Shown here piece after piece: positions 33,775 to 41,086 of a stretch of 64,000 nucleotides of DNA. The position numbers and the translations under genes are program-made. Under the pieces are notes generated by a model, which was not told the origin of the DNA, made no database searches, and was given only the letters and a program-made list of their open reading frames with translations. The DNA is taken from NCBI GenBank assembly GCA_030432695.1, contig JAUILN010000008.1:62001-126000 (forward strand), given 5' to 3'. Source of the DNA: a bacterium (GTDB lineage: Bacteria; Planctomycetota; UBA1135; UBA2386). Each line of letters starts with the position of its first letter. The stretch's first letter is position 1.

Positions 33775-36690
33775 ATGCTCCAACCTCGTCTCCCGGCCGT
33801 CCTCGCGGCCCTCTCTCTCTGCACCGCTCCGCTGGCCGCCCAGTGGAGCGGCTGCTCGCCCTGGTCGAAATGGCGACTCCACGAGATTCCGTGGACCGCG
33901 GGCTCGACCTTGGAACTCGGCAGCATCGCCGCCGGCGACGCGGCGATCGCGCTGCGCTTCAGCCACGACGCGACCTCCGGCGTCGTGCTGACCTCGATCG
34001 GCCATCGCGGTAGCCGCAAGGACGGAGTCACCACGGTCTGGGAGTACCAGACCGACCCACCCACCGGCCAGCCACGGTCACTGTGGAGCGCCACGTTCCG
34101 ACCGGTCGGCGAAGACGCCGACTTCGAACTGCACCCCGATGCCGACGACGACGTCCGGGTCTGGATCGACGACCCGCAGGACCCGCACCAGGCGATCTTC
34201 CGCTGGACGGACATGGATCTCTGCGACCCGCTCTGCGACTCGCTGTTCTGGATGGAGCTGTGCGTGCACATCGACCGCGGCACGCCGACCGAAGCGGTGT
34301 GGAACAGTCGGTTGGGTCGCATCGAGCGGCGTGGTCCGGGCTGCGACGCGCAGTACACGCTCGACGAGGTGGCGGCACCGATCCTGCACGTGCGCCAACC
34401 GGGTGACGGCACCTTCGCGCGCATCCTGGTGCCGATCGCCCAGAACACCATCGTGCCGGCCGCCAACCTGCCGATGCGACTGTGGGACATCGTCGGCTAC
34501 GACCTCGACCTCGAGCACCCGGCTCGCGGCCAGCAGATGCAGTTCTCGGCGGTGTTCTCGAATGACCCCACGCAGGTCCCGCTGGGCACCGACGTGCTGT
34601 CGAGCTTCCGCAAGCTGCTCTACATGAGCACCGAGGACAGCGACGGCTACTACAAGCGCTTCCAGCACCGCGTGGTCAGCGACCAGGGCACCCTCTACTA
34701 CCGCTGGGCGCCGGTCTACTTCCCGAGCTACGGGTTCAGCCCGCGGTTCAACTTCCACCGCTCGGAGTACCCGGTGCGGCTCGCGGCGCTCGAGGCCACG
34801 ACCGGCTCGTTCTACCACGACGTGACCGACCGCTACCGGCAGTTCGTCGAGGACGACATCCGCCCGACGCGGATCGCGTCGAACTACTACCGGTTGAACC
34901 CGGACTTCCCGCGCGCCTCGGTGTTCCAGCCGAGCTCGGTGATCCCGGGCGTGACTCCCGAAGCGGCGCTGTCGAGCGTCTACACCCAGACCACCGACCA
35001 CGCCCTGCGGCTGCAGGAGGCGTTCCTCGGCGCCGATGGCAACGCCACGCCGACCTTCATGGAATGGCAGAAGTGGTTGAAGGGCGCGCAGACCGAGGCC
35101 GAGACGGCGTTCCCGGCGCGTGGTGCAGAGGATCCGATCGGCCCCGACTTCAACCCGCGGCCCTATTCGAACGCGTTCGAGTCGTTCCAGGAGCCGCCGG
35201 CCTACGCGCTCGACGAGATCGACCGCGCCCATGCCGCGGGCATCAATGCCTCGGTCTACACCCTGCCGTTGATCATGAACGACGGCGACTGGCCGTCCTT
35301 CCGGGACGACTGGTTCCTGCGCACCCGCACCGGCGACTACTTCCCGCAGGGCCCGCTCGCCACCGGCAAGATCATCGACCACGGCAATCCCTTCGTCGCC
35401 TTCTGGATGGTGGCGAACCTCTACGACGACATCTTCGACACCGCTCCCAAGCTCGGCGGCGTGTTCTTCGACGTGCTGTCGGGCGGTGGCTCGTTCCTGC
35501 GCTACCCGGCCGATCCGAGCCAGCTGTTCCGGATGAAGCGCTACCACGGCGGCGCGTCGTACGTGGCCGGCGTCAGGCGTCTCGCCGACCTGGTGCGCCT
35601 GCGGATCGCCTTCAGCAAGCAGAGCTGCCAGCACCCCGACCTCCCGTTCCTGCCCGGCGAGTCGGTGATGGAGGGCATCGTCGGCAAGCTGGACTTCGGC
35701 CAGCACGGCCTGAAGTCGCTGCCGATGCAGCAGCAGTTCGACGCGCTGTTCGACCAACTCGCGCTGGTGCCGACGATCAGCGTCGAGTCGTCGAATCCCT
35801 CGCCGCCGTTGTGGAACGCGGTCTACCACGAGTGGCAGCACGCCGAGGGACTCAGCGTGCCGCTCAGCACCTGGGCGGTCAGCGCGGCGCTCGGCGGCGG
35901 GCAGCCGTTCTACCCGGGCGTGACCTGGCAGCGCTGGGGTGACTACCAGCGACTGTGCGCGGCGCTGTTCTGGCACCAGGGCATGAAGCCGACGATCTTC
36001 CCGTACTACTCGGACGACGATCAGAACTCGCTGCTCGTCGAACGCAACGGCAACACCGAAGTGCGCAACCCGGCGATCCCGCAGCAGGGTCAGCTCCTGG
36101 CCTTCCTGCAGCGGGTCCACCAGTCGCTCGACCGCGACGCCGAGGCCGGCCGCTTCCTGGTGACCGGTCGGATGGAGCGCCCGCTGCAGCTCGGCATCGG
36201 AGCGGCTCCGGCTGGGATCCTCGCGTCGCTCAACCCGAGCTTCGACATCGCCAACAGCACCGATCCGGGCACGCCGCCGGTGACGTCGCCGCTGGAGTTC
36301 TTCAAGGGCCAGCACTTCTACGAGAACTTCTTCTCGCGGCAGCCCTACAACATCCCGCACGTCTTCCACGGCGTGTGGCGCGACGTGGAGACCGGCGAAC
36401 TCGGGATCGTGTTCGTCAACTGGACCGACTTCCCTGCCACCTGGCAGGGCACCCTCGACCCGCAGTGCTACGAGGGCCTCGACGACCAGTTCGAGGTGAT
36501 CGGCATCCGGCCCGATGGAGCCGGTGTCCAGGATTACGCGGTCGGCAGCGGCAACGGCAGCACGCTGCTGGCGTGGAACCCCACCGCTCCGGGAGCCCTC
36601 CCGCTGCAGCATCACGCCGCCGCGGCACCGGGCTTCATGCCCGCGCGCAGCGTCCAGGTGTTCGTGCTGCGCAACGCTGGCTGCAACTGA
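33775..36690 (+). CDS. Large secreted protein resembling DUF6259 glycoside hydrolase-like proteins
   Basis: 971 residues from the ATG at 33775, with SD AGGGGG 8 bases upstream and a signal peptide (MLQPRLPAVLAALSLCTAPL). N-terminal beta-sandwich (about 30-260), then a TIM-barrel-like middle: DRAHAAGINASVYTLPLIMN, KLGGVFFDVLSGGGSF (a strand-end Asp as in glycosidase barrels), LPGESVMEGIVGKLDF and PTISVESSNPSPPLW, then a C-terminal beta domain (GELGIVFVNWTDFPATW). The order matches DUF6259-type putative glycosidases. Divergent from the hybrid sensor kinase with 156 bp between starts, which could make it a target of that sensor. A hairpin repeat follows the stop by 4 bases. Confidence 0.75.
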   Translation: MLQPRLPAVLAALSLCTAPLAAQWSGCSPWSKWRLHEIPWTAGSTLELGSIAAGDAAIALRFSHDATSGVVLTSIGHRGSRKDGVTTVWEYQTDPPTGQPRSLWSATFRPVGEDADFELHPDADDDVRVWIDDPQDPHQAIFRWTDMDLCDPLCDSLFWMELCVHIDRGTPTEAVWNSRLGRIERRGPGCDAQYTLDEVAAPILHVRQPGDGTFARILVPIAQNTIVPAANLPMRLWDIVGYDLDLEHPARGQQMQFSAVFSNDPTQVPLGTDVLSSFRKLLYMSTEDSDGYYKRFQHRVVSDQGTLYYRWAPVYFPSYGFSPRFNFHRSEYPVRLAALEATTGSFYHDVTDRYRQFVEDDIRPTRIASNYYRLNPDFPRASVFQPSSVIPGVTPEAALSSVYTQTTDHALRLQEAFLGADGNATPTFMEWQKWLKGAQTEAETAFPARGAEDPIGPDFNPRPYSNAFESFQEPPAYALDEIDRAHAAGINASVYTLPLIMNDGDWPSFRDDWFLRTRTGDYFPQGPLATGKIIDHGNPFVAFWMVANLYDDIFDTAPKLGGVFFDVLSGGGSFLRYPADPSQLFRMKRYHGGASYVAGVRRLADLVRLRIAFSKQSCQHPDLPFLPGESVMEGIVGKLDFGQHGLKSLPMQQQFDALFDQLALVPTISVESSNPSPPLWNAVYHEWQHAEGLSVPLSTWAVSAALGGGQPFYPGVTWQRWGDYQRLCAALFWHQGMKPTIFPYYSDDDQNSLLVERNGNTEVRNPAIPQQGQLLAFLQRVHQSLDRDAEAGRFLVTGRMERPLQLGIGAAPAGILASLNPSFDIANSTDPGTPPVTSPLEFFKGQHFYENFFSRQPYNIPHVFHGVWRDVETGELGIVFVNWTDFPATWQGTLDPQCYEGLDDQFEVIGIRPDGAGVQDYAVGSGNGSTLLAWNPTAPGALPLQHHAAAAPGFMPARSVQVFVLRNAGCN

Positions 36691-36694
36691 GACC

Positions 36695-36737
36695 CGAAGA
36701 CGTACACGGCGCGTCAGGCACCGATCGTACGTCTTCG
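36695..36737. repeat. Dispersed inverted repeat (REP-like), copy 2
   Basis: Perfect 11-bp arms CGAAGACGTAC (36695-36705) and GTACGTCTTCG (36727-36737) around a 21-base loop that contains CAGGCACC. It lies 4 bases after the DUF6259-like gene and 37 bases before moeB, so it may act as a terminator. It shares the CGAAGAC/GTCTTCG arms with the element at 18000-18044. Confidence 0.72.
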
Positions 36738-36774
36738 CGCGGCGGGCGTCGTTCGCATCGGCTACAACGCTGCC

Positions 36775-37950
36775 ATGCAGCGACGGACGCAACGCCTCGA
36801 GCAACTGCGCGGCACCATCCGCGAGATCAGCGCGCCGGAAGCCGAGCACCTGCGGGCCCACGGCGCGCTGCTCCTCGATGTCCGCGAACTCGACGAGGTC
36901 GCCGCCGGCACGCCGCGCGGCGCCACCCACCTCAACCGCGGTTTCCTCGAGCTGAAGATCGAGGAACTGGCTCCCGACGCCGACGCCACGATCGTGCTGA
37001 TGTGCGGCGGCGGGGTCCGCTCGCTGTTCGCCGCCGAAGGCCTGCAGCAGATGGGCTACACCGACGTGCGCTCGCTGGCCGGCGGCTTCCGCGCCTGGAA
37101 GGAGGCCGCGCTGCCCGTCGAGATCCCGCAGGTGCTGCGCGGCGAGGAACGCGAACGCTACGCGCGCCACCTGACGATCCCCGAGGTCGGCGAGGCCGGG
37201 CAGCGCAAGCTCCTCGCCTCCCGCGTGCTGCTGGTCGGCGCCGGGGGCCTCGGCTCACCCGCCGCGCTCTACCTCGCCGCTGCGGGCGTCGGTGAACTGC
37301 GCCTCGTCGACGACGACCTCGTCGACCGCAGCAACCTGCAGCGACAGATCCTGCACCGCGACGACCGGATCGGCACGCCGAAAGCCGACTCGGCGCGTGC
37401 GACGCTGAGCGCCCTCAACCCCGGGATCCGGATCGACGCGCGCCAGGCGCGTCTGGGCCCCGACAACGTGGAGGAGCTGTTCGAGGGCTGCGACCTGGTG
37501 GTCGACGGCGCCGACAACTTCGCGACCCGCTACCTCGTCAACGACGCCGCGGTCCACCTCGGCCTGCCCAACGTCCACGGCTCGATCCATCGCTTCGAAG
37601 GCCAGGTCGGCACGTTCCATCCGCGTCACGGCGGCCCGTGCTACCGCTGTCTGTTCCCGAGCCCCCCGCCCGCCGAACTCGCCCCCAACTGCGCCGAGGC
37701 GGGCGTGTTCGGCGTGTTGCCGGGCGTGATCGGTTGCCTGCAGGCGGTCGAGGCGATCAAGCTGCTGCTCGGCATCGGCGAGCCATTGATCGGTCGCCTG
37801 CTCAGCTACGACGCGCTTGCGGCGGGCTTCTTCGAACTGCGCCTCGAGCGGCGCGCCGACTGCCCGGTCTGCGGCGCGAACGCAGAGTTCCGCGGCTACG
37901 TGCTGGGGGGGGAAGCGTGTTCGACGACCTCCGACCGAGGCCGGGCGTGA
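36775..37950 (+). CDS. moeB: MoeB/ThiF-type adenylyltransferase with N-terminal rhodanese domain
   Basis: 391 residues. A rhodanese domain (about 14-115) has LLLDVRELDEV and the active-site loop LMCGGGVRS (Cys77), suited to carry a persulfide. The E1-like domain (about 122-370) has the ATP loop GAGGLGSPAALYLA (155-168), DDDLVDRSNLQRQ, DGADNFATR (Arg252) and NCAEAGVFGVLPGV. The structural zinc cysteines are C289/C292 (CYRC) and C363/C366 (CPVC). It probably activates the C-terminal Gly of MoaD- or ThiS-type carriers and may supply the sulfur itself. In eukaryotic Uba4/MOCS3 the rhodanese is C-terminal; here it comes first. A G8 run lies near the 3' end (37905-37912). The stop overlaps the GTG of the next gene (GTGA). 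Confidence 0.92.
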   Translation: MQRRTQRLEQLRGTIREISAPEAEHLRAHGALLLDVRELDEVAAGTPRGATHLNRGFLELKIEELAPDADATIVLMCGGGVRSLFAAEGLQQMGYTDVRSLAGGFRAWKEAALPVEIPQVLRGEERERYARHLTIPEVGEAGQRKLLASRVLLVGAGGLGSPAALYLAAAGVGELRLVDDDLVDRSNLQRQILHRDDRIGTPKADSARATLSALNPGIRIDARQARLGPDNVEELFEGCDLVVDGADNFATRYLVNDAAVHLGLPNVHGSIHRFEGQVGTFHPRHGGPCYRCLFPSPPPAELAPNCAEAGVFGVLPGVIGCLQAVEAIKLLLGIGEPLIGRLLSYDALAAGFFELRLERRADCPVCGANAEFRGYVLGGEACSTTSDRGRA

Positions 37951-38860
37951 ACGGCCGCGTCTCCGTGACGGCGTGCCTCGCCCTGGCGTGGGCCGCGCTC
38001 CCGACTTCGGGTACCAGCCAACCCCCGGAAACCGCCGACGAGGTGCCGTCGGCCGAGCAACTGGTCCGGGAACTCGCCTCTGGCGACCCGCGAGTTCGAC
38101 GCATCGCGGCGATCCGCGCCGCGATGCGCCTGGCGATCGGCCGCGACGCAGCCCTCGTCGCCTCCCTGCAGGAACACGCGCGCACCGACTGGGCCTTGCC
38201 CTGGCCGCGGCGCCGGAGCCACTCCACGCGCGGGTCCGCGAACGGGTCACCCCACTGCTGGACCTCGAGTTCGGCGGCGCCCGGCGCACCGCGATCCGCG
38301 CGCTGGCCGGCACCGGCGACCTCCGATCCGTCGCCCGACTGCTGCAGGTCCTGGCGAACGAGCCGACCTACGAGTTCCGCCGCGAGTTGGTCCAACCCCT
38401 CGGCTCCCTCGGTCACGAGTTCGCGGCCGAGCCGCTGGGTCGCATCGCGATCGAAGCGGAAGACGAGCCGCTGCGCCGGGCCGCCGTGACCGCACTCGCC
38501 CAGATCGGCCACGTGCTCTGCGTGGAACCATTGGATGCAGCGCTCGCCACCCACCCCGACGACGCCGAACTGGTCGTGCAGGCGCTCTGGGGTCTCGGCC
38601 GAACGGGAGATCGAGCGGCCCTGCCGGTCCTCGCCCGGTACCTCGACGACCCACGGATCCAGAACCAGGAAGCGACCGTGAGCTTGGTCCACGGCTTTCC
38701 GTGGAACGTCCGCCTCGCGGACGTCGCGGCCTGGGCAGCGCTGACGGTGCACGACGGTGAGCCACCGTGCGCGGAATCGGCACTGTCGTCCTTCCCGAAT
38801 GTCGACGAGGTCTACGACGCGGCCACGCGCCAGGAACTCGCGGCGCGGATCCGCGGCTGA
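37947..38860 (+). pseudogene. Secreted HEAT-repeat protein gene, frameshifted near 38198
   Basis: Starts at a GTG (37947) overlapping the moeB stop and encodes a signal peptide (TACLALAWAALPTSG), then ASGDPRVRRIAAIRAAMRLA in one frame up to about 38196. The same protein continues in another frame as LALAAAPEPLHARVRE and clear HEAT repeats (RRTAIRALAGTGDLRSVARL, LRRAAVTALAQIGHV, ELVVQALWGLGRTGDRAAL) to the stop at 38860. One missing G in the run TTGCCCTGG, expected as TTGGCCCTGG, at 38197-38199 restores a continuous reading frame of about 304 residues. Either a recent inactivation or a sequencing error; codon use and protein logic are intact on both sides, which favours a very recent change or an error. 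HEAT proteins bind other proteins; no specific role can be given. Confidence 0.8.
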
Positions 38861-38866
38861 CTGCGG

Positions 38867-39445
38867 TCACCGGAAGTCGGCGATCAGGCATCCCACCGCT
38901 TCGGTAACCGGCACCGCCGGCTCCTCGCCGGCCAGGATCGCGTCGAGCGCCTCGCGCAGATCCCGGTGGTTGGCCGCCGGACGCCGCGTGCCGAGCTGCG
39001 CGAAACGGTCGTCGATGCGACCTCGGTAGCGTTGCGCGCCGGTGTCGTCGTGCACCGAGACCTCGGGCGTGACCTCGACGCCGGTCGCGGCCACCAGCCG
39101 GTGCTGGGGATCGCGGAGCACCGTGGCGCCGTGACCGTACTCCGCCGCGTGCGCGCGCGCCGCGACGTCGTCGACGTCGGGATCGACGTGGACCAGGAAC
39201 ATGCGCACGCCGCGCGCTCCGTACTCGCGGCGGATCGCCTCGATCTCCGGCGCGCACTTGTTCGCGATCGGGCAGTCGGTGGTCACGAAGACCAGCACGT
39301 TCAGTTCGCCCGGTGCGGCGCGCAGCGGAGCGACGAGCGAACCATCGACCGCGGGGCAGGTGACGGCAACCGGCTCGTCGGGAGCACGGCAGCCGGCGAA
39401 GAGCGCCGCGGCGACCGCGAAGACGACCCGCGACTCAATCCTCAC
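38867..39445 (-). CDS. Redoxin/thioredoxin-like lipoprotein
   Basis: 192 residues from a GTG at 39445, overlapping by 11 bases the stop of the upstream copper-protein gene. Lipoprotein signal RVVFAVAAALFAGC. Thioredoxin-like fold of the AhpC/SCO-like type: ELNVLVFVTTDCPIANKCAP, giving Cys-x5-Cys in place of CxxC, then FLVHVDPDVDD and TPEVSVHDDTGAQRYRGRID. The DCPIAN motif is typical of planctomycete redoxins encoded beside, or fused to, ascorbate-dependent copper monooxygenase-like proteins, and that is the neighbour here. It probably handles copper delivery or thiol redox control in the periplasm for that protein. Confidence 0.87.
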   Translation of the reverse strand: MRIESRVVFAVAAALFAGCRAPDEPVAVTCPAVDGSLVAPLRAAPGELNVLVFVTTDCPIANKCAPEIEAIRREYGARGVRMFLVHVDPDVDDVAARAHAAEYGHGATVLRDPQHRLVAATGVEVTPEVSVHDDTGAQRYRGRIDDRFAQLGTRRPAANHRDLREALDAILAGEEPAVPVTEAVGCLIADFR

Positions 39446-40958
39446 GACCCCGTCCTCCCAACGCATCGGCGACCGCCTCGAGTTCCTGCGCGTCGATCGC
39501 GCCATCGCCGTTCGCGTCGAAGCGCTCGAAGCCGCGGCGCAGCCGCTCGGGGCACTCCTCGCGGGTGATCCGGCCGTCGCCGTCGGCATCGGCCATGCGG
39601 ATCCGTGACAGCAACGTCGCACGGAGTGCGCTGCGAGCGCCGTCGCCACGCAACGCCTCGCGGTTCTTGGCTCCGATCGCCCGCTCGAGCGCCCGATGGT
39701 CACGGACCTCCTTCGCGACCAGCAGCAGGGTCACGCTGCCCATCTCGTCGGTCGACTGCAGACCCCAGCCGATCCGCCGTGGTGGATCGAACGGGTTGTT
39801 CGGGTTGTCGGCCGAGTTGTCATAGCGGATGCGGACGTCGACGCGGGTGCCCGCGGGCAGGTCGACGGGCTCGACGTACTGGTAGCGGTTCTGCCAGTCG
39901 AAGTCCCAATCATCGATCAGGAAGATCGACTCGGGCTCCGCGCCGGGCCGGCTCACCGTCAGCTCCATCTCCTTGCAGATCATGTGGGCGTGGCCGCCGA
40001 CGGTGACGCCCAGGCAATCGACCGGCAGCTCGAACGAGTCGCGCAGCTCGAAGTCGCTCGCGCCCGCCGGCACGTCGAGACCCGCCGCCACCCCGAAGCG
40101 CGGCGGGAGCTGCAGGCCGACCATGTGGTGCGCGGGCGGCGTGTCGGTGAAGTAGAGACCGAGCGTGGTCCGCTCCTGCTCGGCCTTGCCCGACGGGTGC
40201 AGGTGGCTGCGCAGGATCAGGTCGGCGCCCGCGGGCACGCGCCGCGCGAGCCCCATCGGCAGGTGCTGCGGCATGCCTCCCACCGCCCAGCCACCGAGAC
40301 CCGAGGTGCTCTCGCCGATGCCCTGGCCGCGCATGCCGTCGAAACCGGGCTTGCCGTCCTGGCCGTCCAGCCGCCGCGCCTGACCGTCGGTGTCGAAGCC
40401 GAAGATGATGTGGTGCAGTGCCGCGCGCGAGCCGGGTCGGACCTCGATCGCGGTGAGCCAGCGGTCCTCGTCGAGGCCGAGCGGCACGACGAAGTTGCGG
40501 TAGACGTCGGGTCCATCGGCGGGCACCGGGTAGGCCTCGGCCATCGACACCACGAGGTCGGGCTCACCGAGCTGCCAGCCGCCGTCGGGGAAGGTCGGCT
40601 CCGGTGGTGCCTTCGCGGGATCGCCTTCGAGGCGGCCGCCCTCCAGCCAGGCGGCGAGCGTCGCCAGCTCGTCGTCGCTCAGCCGGTCGGCACCGACGAA
40701 CTCGCCATGGCCCTCGACCGGGTGCCACGGCGGCATGTAGCCGCGGCGGGTGACCTGCACCATCATCCGCGCGCGCTTCCTGCAATCGTCGTAGGTGCGG
40801 AGCGCGAAGGGTGCGACCTCGCCCTCGCGGTGGCAGCGCACGCAGTGGTCGAACACGATCGGGGCGACGTGTTCGTGGAAGGTGGTCGTTGCGGTCGGCT
40901 CCTGGGCCAGGCCCAGGGGCGCGAGCAACAGCAGGTATGCAGCGGTCTGGTAGCGCAT
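39435..40958 (-). CDS. Cytochrome c - copper type II monooxygenase-like - EF-hand protein
   Basis: 507 residues from the ATG at 40958 (an upstream in-frame start at 41003 would bury the signal peptide MRYQTAAYLLLLAPLGLA). A c-type heme site FDHCVRCHREGE (C39, C42, H43) is followed by RRGYMPPWHPVEGHG. The middle resembles peptidylglycine/dopamine beta monooxygenases: LHHIIFGFDTDG (two His for the first copper), LRSHLHPSGKAE (HxH for the second copper) and GGHAHMICKEMEL (Met ligand candidates). The C-terminus has two EF-hands, DADGDGRITREE and DANGDGAIDAQE. Periplasmic. The heme may feed electrons to copper; the substrate is unknown. The next gene encodes a redoxin and overlaps it. Confidence 0.88.
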   Translation of the reverse strand: MRYQTAAYLLLLAPLGLAQEPTATTTFHEHVAPIVFDHCVRCHREGEVAPFALRTYDDCRKRARMMVQVTRRGYMPPWHPVEGHGEFVGADRLSDDELATLAAWLEGGRLEGDPAKAPPEPTFPDGGWQLGEPDLVVSMAEAYPVPADGPDVYRNFVVPLGLDEDRWLTAIEVRPGSRAALHHIIFGFDTDGQARRLDGQDGKPGFDGMRGQGIGESTSGLGGWAVGGMPQHLPMGLARRVPAGADLILRSHLHPSGKAEQERTTLGLYFTDTPPAHHMVGLQLPPRFGVAAGLDVPAGASDFELRDSFELPVDCLGVTVGGHAHMICKEMELTVSRPGAEPESIFLIDDWDFDWQNRYQYVEPVDLPAGTRVDVRIRYDNSADNPNNPFDPPRRIGWGLQSTDEMGSVTLLLVAKEVRDHRALERAIGAKNREALRGDGARSALRATLLSRIRMADADGDGRITREECPERLRRGFERFDANGDGAIDAQELEAVADALGGRGRED

Positions 40959-41086
40959 CGTGGTGGATCGGTTCTTCGAGGCCGCCGATCGTGGGCGGCC
41001 CACTCCGGGTCCGGTCGGCGTTCCGAAGCGATGACATTCACGTTACGGGGGTCGCCGCCGCGCGGGCCGGGTCCGATCATCGGGCG

